Below are positions 50,640-57,821 of a DNA stretch of 64,000 nucleotides, one piece after another. The DNA comes from Brevundimonas sp. (GTDB lineage: Bacteria > Pseudomonadota > Alphaproteobacteria > Caulobacterales > Caulobacteraceae). Where the stretch lies: positions 1-64,000 of the forward strand of contig NZ_JAIXTC010000023.1 of NCBI RefSeq assembly GCF_027484365.1. The letters run 5' to 3'. Position 1 is the stretch's first letter, and each line of letters begins with the position of its first letter. The notes beneath the pieces are model-generated. The model was not told the origin of the DNA and made no database searches. It worked only from the letters and a program-made list of their open reading frames with translations. Position numbers and translations under genes: made by a program.

Positions 50640-52421
50640 TTAGAACGCCTCGGCCGGCATCTGCATCAGGACCTCGGCGCCGGTCTTCAGCTTGACCAGG
50701 TGCGGGGCGGCGTCGGGCAGGATGCGTTCGACGAAGTAGCGGCCGGTCTGCATCTTGGTGACGTAGAAGGGATCGGTCGAACCGGCGTCGATCTGGGCCT
50801 GGGCGGCCTTGGCCATCTGGGCCCAGAGGTAGGCGAGGGCCGTCAGGCCGAACAGGTGCAGATAGTCGGTCGAGGCGCCGGCGGCGTTGTCCGGGTTGGC
50901 CATGCCGTTCTGCATCAGCCACATGGTGCCTTCCTGCAGCTTCTTCTTGGCGTCGGCCAGGCCGTCGACGAAGGGCTTCACCGGACCCTCGCCGCCGTTG
51001 TCCGCGACGAAGGCGTCGATGTCGGCGAACCAGCTCATGATCGCGCGGCCGCCCTGCGAAGGCAGTTTGCGGCCCACCAGATCCAGCGCCTGGATGCCGT
51101 TGGTGCCTTCGTAGATCATGGTGATGCGGGCATCGCGCAGATACTGGCTGGCCTGGAAATGCTCGGTATAGCCCGAGCCGCCGTGGACCTGCATGCCGAG
51201 CGAGGCGACGTGGAAGCCCTTGTCGGTCAGATAGGCTTTCAGGACCGGCGTCAGCAGACCCATATAGTCCTTGGCCTTCTGGGCCGTGGCCTCGTCGGCG
51301 GACTTCTCGAGGTCGGCCTGGAGCGCGGTCCACAGGATGAAGGCCTGGCCGCCTTCGACGAAGGCCTTGGCCTCCAGCAGCATGCGGCGGACGTCGGGGT
51401 GGACCATGATGGAATCGGCGGGGCCGTCCGGGTTCTTCGGTCCGGTCAGGCTGCGGCCCTGGATACGGTCGTGGGCGAACTGGACGGCGGCCTGATAGGC
51501 GGCGGCACCGATGGCCAGGCCCTGCAGGCCGGTGCCCAAACGGGCTTCGTTCATGACCACGAACATGTTGTTCATGCCCCGGCCTTCCTCGCCGATCAGC
51601 CAGCCCGTGGCGTCGTCGTAGGACATGACGCAGGTCGCGTTGCCGTGGATGCCCATCTTGTGTTCGAGGCCGGCGCACTGGACGCCGTTCCGTTCACCCA
51701 GCGAGCCGTCGTCGTTGACCATGACCTTGGGCACGAGGAACAGGGACAGGCCCTTGATGCCGGCCGGGGCGCCTTCGACGCGGGCCAGGACGGTGTGGAT
51801 GATGTTGTCGGCGAAGTCGTGCTCGCCGGCGGAGATCCAGATCTTCTGGCCGGTGATCTTGTAGGTGCCGTCGCCCTGGGGGACGGCCTTGGTGCGCACC
51901 ATGCCGAGGTCGGTGCCGCACTGGGGCTCGGTCAGGTTCATGGTCCCGCCCCACTCGCCGGTGGCCATCTTCGGCAGGTATTTGGCCTTCAGCTCATCCG
52001 AGGCGTTGGCGTGGATGCCGGCGTAGGCGCCCGCGGTCAGGCCGGGATACATGGAGAAGGCGGCCGAGGCGCCGGCGGTGAACTGGCCGAAGGCCATGCC
52101 GACGACGGCGGGCATGCCCTGTCCGCCATAGGCCGGGTCCGCTGACAGGGCGGGCCAACCGGCTGCGACCATGGCCTGGTAGGCTTCTTTCCAGCCCTTG
52201 GGACCGGTGACGACGCCGTTGTCCCAGTGGCAGCCTTCCTTGTCGCCCGAGTGGTTGATCGGAGCGATCACTTCCTCGGCGAACTTCGCGCCCTCCTCGA
52301 GGATCTGGCCGACCAGGTCCGAGGAGATGTCCTCGAAGCCCGGCTGGTTGGTGTAGCGGTCGATCTCCAGAACTTCGTTCAGGATGAAGGTCAGGTCGCG
52401 GACGGGCGCCTTGTAGGCCAT
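50640..52421 (-). CDS. Long-form acyl-CoA dehydrogenase (with C-terminal acetyl-CoA dehydrogenase-like domain)
   Basis: The 593-residue protein has the acyl-CoA dehydrogenase core with MNLTEPQCGTDLGMVRTKAV, KIWISAGEHDF, VQCAGLEHKMGIHGNATCVM and the catalytic region SGYTEHFQASQYLRDARITM then IYEGTNGIQALDLVGRKL. A C-terminal extension of about 130 residues beyond the standard 390-460 length matches the long subfamily used for phenylacyl- or long-chain acyl-CoA. The gene starts 4 bp downstream of merR, so the regulator and enzyme are one transcript. Confidence 0.92.
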   Translation of the reverse strand: MAYKAPVRDLTFILNEVLEIDRYTNQPGFEDISSDLVGQILEEGAKFAEEVIAPINHSGDKEGCHWDNGVVTGPKGWKEAYQAMVAAGWPALSADPAYGGQGMPAVVGMAFGQFTAGASAAFSMYPGLTAGAYAGIHANASDELKAKYLPKMATGEWGGTMNLTEPQCGTDLGMVRTKAVPQGDGTYKITGQKIWISAGEHDFADNIIHTVLARVEGAPAGIKGLSLFLVPKVMVNDDGSLGERNGVQCAGLEHKMGIHGNATCVMSYDDATGWLIGEEGRGMNNMFVVMNEARLGTGLQGLAIGAAAYQAAVQFAHDRIQGRSLTGPKNPDGPADSIMVHPDVRRMLLEAKAFVEGGQAFILWTALQADLEKSADEATAQKAKDYMGLLTPVLKAYLTDKGFHVASLGMQVHGGSGYTEHFQASQYLRDARITMIYEGTNGIQALDLVGRKLPSQGGRAIMSWFADIDAFVADNGGEGPVKPFVDGLADAKKKLQEGTMWLMQNGMANPDNAAGASTDYLHLFGLTALAYLWAQMAKAAQAQIDAGSTDPFYVTKMQTGRYFVERILPDAAPHLVKLKTGAEVLMQMPAEAF

Positions 52422-52425
52422 GGGG

Positions 52426-52920
52426 TCAGGCTCTCAGCTTGAACGGATGATGGGCGTGGTGGTCGAGGTGCTGTCGCAGCACCGAGGCATATTCCTCGGC
52501 GCCGGGCAGAAGGTCGGGACGCTGTTCGGACAGGCGGGATTCCATCGCCGCGCAGGCCTCTTCGGCCATCTCGATGGCGGCGTTGAGGTCCTCGCGCTGC
52601 TGTTTCAGGGCCTCGATCTGGGCGCGGTGGCGCGCCAGGGCGATGGCCATCTGATGGGTGTTGCCGTCGTTCCGGTCGTAGAGGTCCAGCATCTCCTGGA
52701 TCTCGGTCAGGGTGAAGCCGATGCGGCGTCCCCGCAGGATCAGTTTCAGCCGGGCGCGGTCGCGGGCGTCATAGACACGGGTCTGGCCCTTGCGCGCCGG
52801 GGTCAGAAGGCCCTTGTCCTCATAGAAGCGCAGCGCGCGCGCGGTCGCGCCGAACTCCCGGCAGAGCTGTCGGATCGAATAGGTGCGATGATCGTCGGCG
52901 GTCGCCATGACGACTGACAT
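52426..52920 (-). CDS. MerR-family transcriptional regulator
   Basis: The 164-residue protein has the N-terminal MerR winged helix TYSIRQLCREFGATARALRF and YEDKGLLTPARKGQTRVYDA, then a long dimerisation helix (AIALARHRAQIEALKQQRED) and a Met/Glu-rich tail. It lacks metal-binding cysteines in the usual tail position. MerR proteins next to acyl-CoA dehydrogenases (LiuR-like) respond to acyl-CoA or its products. A dyad that fits such a regulator lies 10 bp upstream of the start, and DUF2256 is divergent. Confidence 0.92.
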   Translation of the reverse strand: MSVVMATADDHRTYSIRQLCREFGATARALRFYEDKGLLTPARKGQTRVYDARDRARLKLILRGRRIGFTLTEIQEMLDLYDRNDGNTHQMAIALARHRAQIEALKQQREDLNAAIEMAEEACAAMESRLSEQRPDLLPGAEEYASVLRQHLDHHAHHPFKLRA

Positions 52921-52929
52921 AGCTCAAAC

Positions 52930-52945
52930 TTGACGCGGACGTAAA
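52930..52945. promoter_or_regulatory. Dyad upstream of merR
   Basis: TTGACGCGGACGTAAA is an imperfect palindrome (TTxACG, 4 bp, CGTxAA) 10 bp before merR, in the 43-bp gap to DUF2256. This half-site order is typical of LiuR-type MerR regulators of acyl-CoA metabolism. TTGACG could serve also as a -35 element. Confidence 0.5.
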
Positions 52946-52963
52946 GGGAAGCTTTCCGGATCA

Positions 52964-53155
52964 ATGGCGCGCAAACACGTCAACAAGGGCGCTGCGCCCG
53001 ACAAGCGCGATTTGCCGCAGAAGACGTGCGTCTCCTGCGGCAGGCCGTTCGTGTGGCGGGCGAAGTGGGCCCGCGACTGGGATCAGGTGAAGTTCTGTTC
53101 CGACCGCTGTCGGCGCGCGGGCGTCAGCGACGGCCGAGCAGGACCGGGATCGTGA
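52964..53155 (+). CDS. DUF2256 small zinc-ribbon-like protein
   Basis: This 63-residue protein has the family pattern KTCVSCGRPFVWRAKWARDW and FCSDRCRR: two CxxC/CxxRC pairs that likely hold zinc. The function is not established. It overlaps the convergent doxX gene by 32 bp and is divergent from merR. Confidence 0.9.
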   Translation: MARKHVNKGAAPDKRDLPQKTCVSCGRPFVWRAKWARDWDQVKFCSDRCRRAGVSDGRAGPGS

Positions 53156-53555
53156 TTGCCAGCAGGGCGAGGTTGGTCAGGGCCAGGCCGATGTCGAAGC
53201 TGAAGGCGTGGACCGCCAGCATGACGACTTCCAGCGCGATCAGGCCTGCGGCCGAGATCAGAAGGGGCCAGCGGCCGAGCTTCCACGACATCAGCGGAGC
53301 CAGCATGCCGAGCGCCAGGACGACCTCGACGATTCCGACGCCGCGCACGAGGTTCTCGCTGACCAGGGCCGGCCAGTTCATCAGGGCGACCAGATTGTCG
53401 AGCGGTTCGGTCAGCTTGGCGTAGCCGGCGGCGAAGAAGAACATCGCGGCCCAGCCCTGGAGGGTCCAGAGGGCGAGGTTGCGGTAGCCGGCCACGGCGC
53501 GGGCGCGGGCGGCGGAGATCGGGGCGCGGGTCGCCGGGGTGAAGGTCGTTGACAT
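53124..53555 (-). CDS. DoxX-family membrane protein
   Basis: From ATG 53555 (MSTTFTPATRAPISA) the product has 143 residues with four membrane helices. LQGWAAMFFFAAGYAKLTEP and LVRGVGIVEVVLALGMLAPL are characteristic of DoxX (thiosulfate-quinone oxidoreductase subunit) and related oxidative-stress proteins. The reading frame continues upstream without similarity. The start is preferred for the hydrophilic N-terminus. DoxX proteins are linked with membrane redox or drug resistance but this one has no partner gene. Confidence 0.87.
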   Translation of the reverse strand: MSTTFTPATRAPISAARARAVAGYRNLALWTLQGWAAMFFFAAGYAKLTEPLDNLVALMNWPALVSENLVRGVGIVEVVLALGMLAPLMSWKLGRWPLLISAAGLIALEVVMLAVHAFSFDIGLALTNLALLAITIPVLLGRR

Positions 53556-53602
53556 TGGTGTTTTCGTTTCGTCGGGGAGGACGGATGAATTGGTAACAGT
53601 GT

Positions 53603-53716
53603 CTAGATCAGATCGAACTTCGGGTTCCGCAAGAGGTCGCAAACCACACCGTAACCGAAGGTGATGAAGAAGCTGTGCCGCAGGTACGGGGCAGCAGCGT
53701 GGCCGTATTCATACAA
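53603..53716 (-). CDS. Possible 37-residue protein upstream of doxX
   Basis: A leftward frame from TTG 53716 to TAG 53603 reads MYEYGHAAAPYLRHSFFITF then GYGVVCDLLRNPKFDLI. The aromatic and proline pattern looks more like a protein than the other frames here. The start codon is rare and the ribosome site weak. Homology search is needed before trusting it. Confidence 0.25.
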   Translation of the reverse strand: MYEYGHAAAPYLRHSFFITFGYGVVCDLLRNPKFDLI

Positions 53717-53909
53717 GTCGGTAATCCGCGAGGACCGCCGCCTTGAAGAGAGATATGGCAGGGCTGGGCCGGAATGTCATCAGCCGTAGACATCAATCGA
53801 TGACATCAGATGATGACTTAATGTTTCCCGTGGCGGAAATGCCGCTATGGCGGGGTTCCGGGGCCCTCGAATTGCGTCGCCCCGGCGCAACGGGCCGGGG
53901 CGATCGGGG
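53717..53909. other. Spacer with no supported gene
   Basis: AT-rich relative to neighbours (GACATCAATCGATGACATCA near 53790) with several ATG-containing short frames. GATGACATCAGATGATGAC shows repeats of GATGA. It might contain a regulatory site for the small leftward genes; no gene is supported. Confidence 0.35.
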
Positions 53910-54146
53910 TCAGTCCTCGCCGCCTTCCCCTTGCGGCTGAGGTTCCGGCGTGTTGGCCAGCAGCTGGCCGGGCTGGCAGCCCAGTTCTCGGCACAGGGCG
54001 TCCAGGGTGGAGAAGCGGATGGCGCGTGCCTTGCCGGTCTTCAGGATCGAGAGGTTGGCGATGGTGACCCCGACACGGTCGCTGAGTTCCGTCAGCGACA
54101 TGCGGCGTTCGACGAGCATAGCGTCCAGTTGCACAATGATGGCCAT
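53910..54146 (-). CDS. XRE-family (YozG-like) HTH regulator
   Basis: The 78-residue protein starts at ATG 54146 (MAIIVQLDAMLVERR). The helix-turn-helix is LTELSDRVGVTIANLSILKT and the rest matches the Cro/YozG family that pairs with DUF2975 proteins. It is 8 bp downstream of the DUF2975 gene in one transcript. It probably controls the operon through the direct repeats upstream. Confidence 0.92.
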   Translation of the reverse strand: MAIIVQLDAMLVERRMSLTELSDRVGVTIANLSILKTGKARAIRFSTLDALCRELGCQPGQLLANTPEPQPQGEGGED

Positions 54147-54154
54147 GGTGCGCC

Positions 54155-54667
54155 TCAGACCGTCATCTGATGATCGTCGCGCATGGCCGCGCCCTGGCGG
54201 AAGACCTCGGCGAGCATGAAGACGATCAGGATGCCGAGCCAGGCGCCGAGATCGATCGAATAGTCGAGGTCGTCGATGATCCCTTCCGGAACGGTCCAGG
54301 CCAGGATGAAGGCGCTGACCTGCACGCCGATGAGGCCGACACCGACGCCCTGAAGCCGTCCGACATTGGCGCGTTCGAAGGCGTCGCCCTGGTTCACGGC
54401 GAGGAACATCCGGCGCAGGCGGTTGAGGATCCACCAGGTGCTGAGCGTGGCGAGGAAGGCAGCGAGGAAGGTGGCGTGCGGATTGGCGAAAAGTATCTTT
54501 GCGCTGGAGCCGCTCGGAAGACCGAATTGAAGGGGGAGGTCCGGCACGACAAGTGACGCCAGAAGCGTCACACCGGTCGCGACGACCGTGCCGGTCACGA
54601 ACACATTCACGAACCCCAGCACCCAGCGCAGGGCGCTGGCGACGGAACGACGACCGATGAGCTTCAT
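54155..54667 (-). CDS. DUF2975 membrane protein
   Basis: The 170-residue protein has four membrane helices (about 15-38, 67-88, 107-128, 137-155). It shares the conserved GDAFERANVGRLQGVGVGLI of DUF2975. These proteins occur almost always with a YozG-type HTH gene, as here. GGGAGG lies six bases before the ATG. The function is unknown; a membrane sensor that modulates the HTH protein is an inference. Confidence 0.9.
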   Translation of the reverse strand: MKLIGRRSVASALRWVLGFVNVFVTGTVVATGVTLLASLVVPDLPLQFGLPSGSSAKILFANPHATFLAAFLATLSTWWILNRLRRMFLAVNQGDAFERANVGRLQGVGVGLIGVQVSAFILAWTVPEGIIDDLDYSIDLGAWLGILIVFMLAEVFRQGAAMRDDHQMTV

Positions 54668-54700
54668 TTGGCTACCTCCCTGCCGCTCAGCGCGGCTATG

Positions 54701-54760
54701 TCGATAGTCGATATGAGTTCATTGATTATCGATCAAGAACTTTCTCGATAAACGATATGA
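54701..54760. promoter_or_regulatory. Direct-repeat operator region of the DUF2975-XRE operon
   Basis: TCGATAGTCGATATGA (54701-54716) and TCGATAAACGATATGA (54745-54760) are 16-bp direct repeats with two differences, 44 bp apart. An inverted half-site TATCGA lies between (54727-54732). The region is AT-rich and immediately precedes the operon. Very likely bound by the XRE protein. Confidence 0.6.
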
Positions 54761-54774
54761 AACTTTCGTAAGGT

Positions 54775-56178
54775 TCAGGCGCGGGCGGCGCGGGTCGCTT
54801 CCAGCCGGGCCAGTTTTTCGTGCAGGGGCGACCAGTCGTCGGTCGCGTCGATCGCGGCCCAGATCGCCTCGACCTCTCCGATCAGCATCTCTTCCGGATC
54901 GGGGCGGGCGAAGGCCGGATGCTCCAGTCGTTCGGGCCGGTCGGGCTCGTGCTCGAACAGGGCGAAGCGGAAGGCGTCGAAGGCCTCGCCCTGCCATTGA
55001 CCCGCGCGCGGACCGGCCAGGGCCCGGGCCGAGGATGAGAAGCCCGCGAACCAGTCGTGGAACAGGGGCTCCCACCGGATGCTCTCGCCCTTCTCGCGCA
55101 GCAAGGCCAGGGTGGCGTCGAGAAGCCGCTGGTCGGCGGCCTCGCCGAGGCTCTTCACGCCCAGACGGTCGAGGAAGGCGGTCCGCAGTTCGCGGATATA
55201 GGCCGGGCCGAAACCGTTCAGCGCCTCGGTCAGGGGTTCGACCCCGGCGACCAGTTTCAGACACCCGGCCAGCTGGGTCAGGTTCCAGAACACCGCCTCC
55301 GGCTGGCGCGCGAAGGCATAGAGGCCGGTCGAGTCGAAATAGGCGGCGGTGAAGCCGGGTTCGTAGGACGGCAGGAACCGCCACGGGCCGTAGTCGAAAC
55401 TCTCGCCCGTGACGTTCAGATTGTCGGTGTTGAGCACGCCGTGGACGAAGCCGGCGGCGATCCAGCGGGCGGTCAGACGGGCGGAGGCCGCGACGATGGC
55501 GGCCAGCAGGCCGGGGGCGTCTCCGGCGGCGACGGTCGGGTGGTAGAGGGCGCGGACATGCTCGACCAGGGTCTCGATCTGGTCGACGCGGCCGAAGAAG
55601 GCGGCCCTCTGGAAGGTCCCGAAGCGGACGTGGCTGTGCTGAAGCCGGACGAGGACGGCGGAGCGGGTCGGGGAGGGCTCGTCGCCGCGCTCCAGCGGCT
55701 CGCCCGTCTCGATCAGGGACAGGGCCCGGCTGGTCGGGACGCCCTGGGCCTCCAGCATGGCGGCCGCCAGGACCTCGCGCACCCCGCCCTTGAGGGTCAG
55801 GCGGCCGTCGCCCGAGCGGGACCAGGGAGTCGTGCCGGACCCTTTTGTTCCCAGATCAAGGAGCCGCCCGTCGTCGGCCCTCATCTGCGCTGCGAGGAAG
55901 CCGCGACCGTCGCCGAGGTCGGGGTTGTAGGTGCGGAACTGATGCCCGTGATAGCGCATGGCCATCGGCCCGGGCTGGCCGGGCAGGGGCTGGAAACGGC
56001 CGAATGCGGTAATCCATTCGGCGTCGGTCAGGCCGTCGAGACCCACGGTCGCGGCGGCGCGGTCATTGCGAACCCGCAGAATGGTCTCCGGGAAGTCGGC
56101 GGGGCGGACAGCGTCGCCATACTCATCTCCCAGATCGAAGAAATGCGGTTCGGGGCGATAGGCGGGTCCAACGGGCAT
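54775..56178 (-). CDS. selO: SelO-family protein adenylyltransferase (AMPylator), short C-terminus
   Basis: SelO is a pseudokinase-fold enzyme that transfers AMP to Ser/Thr/Tyr of redox proteins. The 467-residue protein shows the SelO N-terminus (FDLGDEYGDAVRPADFPETI), MRYHGHQFRTYNPDLGDGRG, the ATP region LGTKGSGTTPWSRSGDGRLT, LQHSHVRFGTFQRAAF and the catalytic region HGVLNTDNLNVTGESFDYGP. Compared with E. coli SelO, the C-terminal PPPDW...SC(S/Sec)S tail with its redox cysteine is missing; the chain ends ARLEATRAARA. It may lack the thiol-based switch described for E. coli. Confidence 0.9.
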   Translation of the reverse strand: MPVGPAYRPEPHFFDLGDEYGDAVRPADFPETILRVRNDRAAATVGLDGLTDAEWITAFGRFQPLPGQPGPMAMRYHGHQFRTYNPDLGDGRGFLAAQMRADDGRLLDLGTKGSGTTPWSRSGDGRLTLKGGVREVLAAAMLEAQGVPTSRALSLIETGEPLERGDEPSPTRSAVLVRLQHSHVRFGTFQRAAFFGRVDQIETLVEHVRALYHPTVAAGDAPGLLAAIVAASARLTARWIAAGFVHGVLNTDNLNVTGESFDYGPWRFLPSYEPGFTAAYFDSTGLYAFARQPEAVFWNLTQLAGCLKLVAGVEPLTEALNGFGPAYIRELRTAFLDRLGVKSLGEAADQRLLDATLALLREKGESIRWEPLFHDWFAGFSSSARALAGPRAGQWQGEAFDAFRFALFEHEPDRPERLEHPAFARPDPEEMLIGEVEAIWAAIDATDDWSPLHEKLARLEATRAARA

Positions 56179-56393
56179 GGCGGCCAGATGCGGCCTGGAA
56201 CCGTGGGACGCAACCGTGGTCGGAGCGGAATCGGTTGCCGCCCGCGCTGCTGCGGCTATTCTGCGCGCAGAGATCAGGCCCTTGCGGCCAGGCTGGCGTC
56301 GCTTAGTGCTTTAAGGGCAGGGCGACGAACCCGGTCCGGCGTCCGTCGATAACCGGACGCCACGGAACAGACCTTTCCAGACCGGAGGCCGCC

Positions 56394-57605
56394 GTGGCGC
56401 ACAAACTGACTCTCGACTTTCTGAAGACCGAAACGGCCTCGGGCGTAGTTCTGGGACTGGCCGCCGTCGCCGCCCTGATCGTCGCCAACTCGCCCCTGTC
56501 GGAGGCCTATTTCCACTGGCTCAAGAGCGAGCACCTGTTCCAGGCCGGGCCGCTGTCGTTGCAACTGTCGGTCTCGGAATGGATCAAGGAAGGGCTGATG
56601 GCCCTGTTCTTCCTCGTGGTCGGACTGGAGATCAAATACGAAATCCTCAAGGGCGAGCTCAGCGATCCGAAGAAGCTTGTGACCCCCGTCGCGGCGGCTC
56701 TGGGCGGGATGCTGGCGCCGGCGGGTGTCTATCTGCTGATCTCCACGGGCTTGCAGGGTCCGCATCAGGGTTGGCCCATCCCCCTGGCCACCGATATCGC
56801 CTTTGCGCTCGCCGTCTTCGCCGTGGTCGGAAAGGGACTGCCTTCGTCGCTGCGGGTCTTCCTGCTGACACTCGCCATCGTCGATGATCTCGGCGCCATC
56901 GGACTGATCGCCGTGTTGTTCAGCGCGGGCGTGGACTGGGCGCCGCTGGCCTGGGCCGGAGCGCTGCTGGTCTTCGGGGCGTTGATGTCCCGTCGAACGA
57001 TCGCCGCGCCCTTCTGGGTCATGGGCTTTCTCACCGTCTGGTGGCTCAGCGTGCAGGCGGGATTGAGTACATCGCTGGCCGCGGTCGCCTTCGCCTGCAT
57101 CGTGCCGGTGAGCCCGCGGGCTGCCGATGGTCAGAGCCCCTTGAAGGAGGCGATGCACGACCTGCACCCCTATGTCGCCTGGCTGGTCCTGCCCCTGTTC
57201 GCCTTCGCCAAGGCCGGGGTCTCTTTCGCAGGACTGTCGCTGGATCAGATGCTGGCCCCGCTCGTTCTCGGAATTGCCGCCGGATTGTTCATCGGCAAAC
57301 AGTTGGGCGTGTTCGCCGCCGCCTGGCTCGTCACGCGTCTGGGGCTGGGCGCGAAACCCAGTCGATCCACCTGGCTCCAGGTCTATGGAGTCAGTCTGCT
57401 TTGCGGGGTCGGGTTCACCATGAGCCTGTTCATCGGCGCGCTGGCCTTCCCGGGCGCAGTGGATTCCCCCGAACAGGTCGAGGTCAAGCTGGGCGTGATC
57501 CTCGGCTCGGTGCTCTCCGCCACCCTGGGCGGTGTGGTCCTGTCGCTCGCGTCCAGGCGGACGCGAGGATCCGAAGCCTCTTCAGGGTCGATTACTGAAT
57601 CCTGA
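56394..57605 (+). CDS. nhaA: Na+/H+ antiporter NhaA
   Basis: NhaA exchanges one Na+ (or Li+) for two H+ to regulate pH and salt. The start is GTG 56394. The 403-residue protein has 11-12 membrane helices. The ion-binding Asp pair is in LAIVDDLGAIGLIAVLF at about residue 164, equal to D163/D164 of E. coli. ATDIAFALAVFAVVG and the GISFxG-like AGVSFAGLSLDQM segments fit. The pH-sensor N-terminal loop differs in detail. Gene stands alone, divergent from selO. Confidence 0.94.
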   Translation: MAHKLTLDFLKTETASGVVLGLAAVAALIVANSPLSEAYFHWLKSEHLFQAGPLSLQLSVSEWIKEGLMALFFLVVGLEIKYEILKGELSDPKKLVTPVAAALGGMLAPAGVYLLISTGLQGPHQGWPIPLATDIAFALAVFAVVGKGLPSSLRVFLLTLAIVDDLGAIGLIAVLFSAGVDWAPLAWAGALLVFGALMSRRTIAAPFWVMGFLTVWWLSVQAGLSTSLAAVAFACIVPVSPRAADGQSPLKEAMHDLHPYVAWLVLPLFAFAKAGVSFAGLSLDQMLAPLVLGIAAGLFIGKQLGVFAAAWLVTRLGLGAKPSRSTWLQVYGVSLLCGVGFTMSLFIGALAFPGAVDSPEQVEVKLGVILGSVLSATLGGVVLSLASRRTRGSEASSGSITES

Positions 57606-57616
57606 GACACGAATAT

Positions 57617-57629
57617 TGACCTAGGGTCA
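57617..57629. promoter_or_regulatory. Short dyad upstream of the second TonB receptor
   Basis: TGACCTAGGGTCA has arms TGACC/GGTCA around TAG. It is 193 bp before the receptor start, in a spacer of 216 bp, and could be an operator. Weak evidence. Confidence 0.25.
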
Positions 57630-57821
57630 TCACATTCTGTCGCTTTCGCGTCACACAGCGCGCTGTCGCAAGGCTGAAACATGGCGTGAGCCGTGGCTTC
57701 GCCTTGTCCCGCCGTGCGGCTTGCCTTACGCAAAACCTTCGAGAATCCGACGCTCCGAAAGAAGAGCGCGGGTTGGGAATCAGGAAACGCCACGACGCGC
57801 TCCGAGAGGAGGCGTCGGGCC

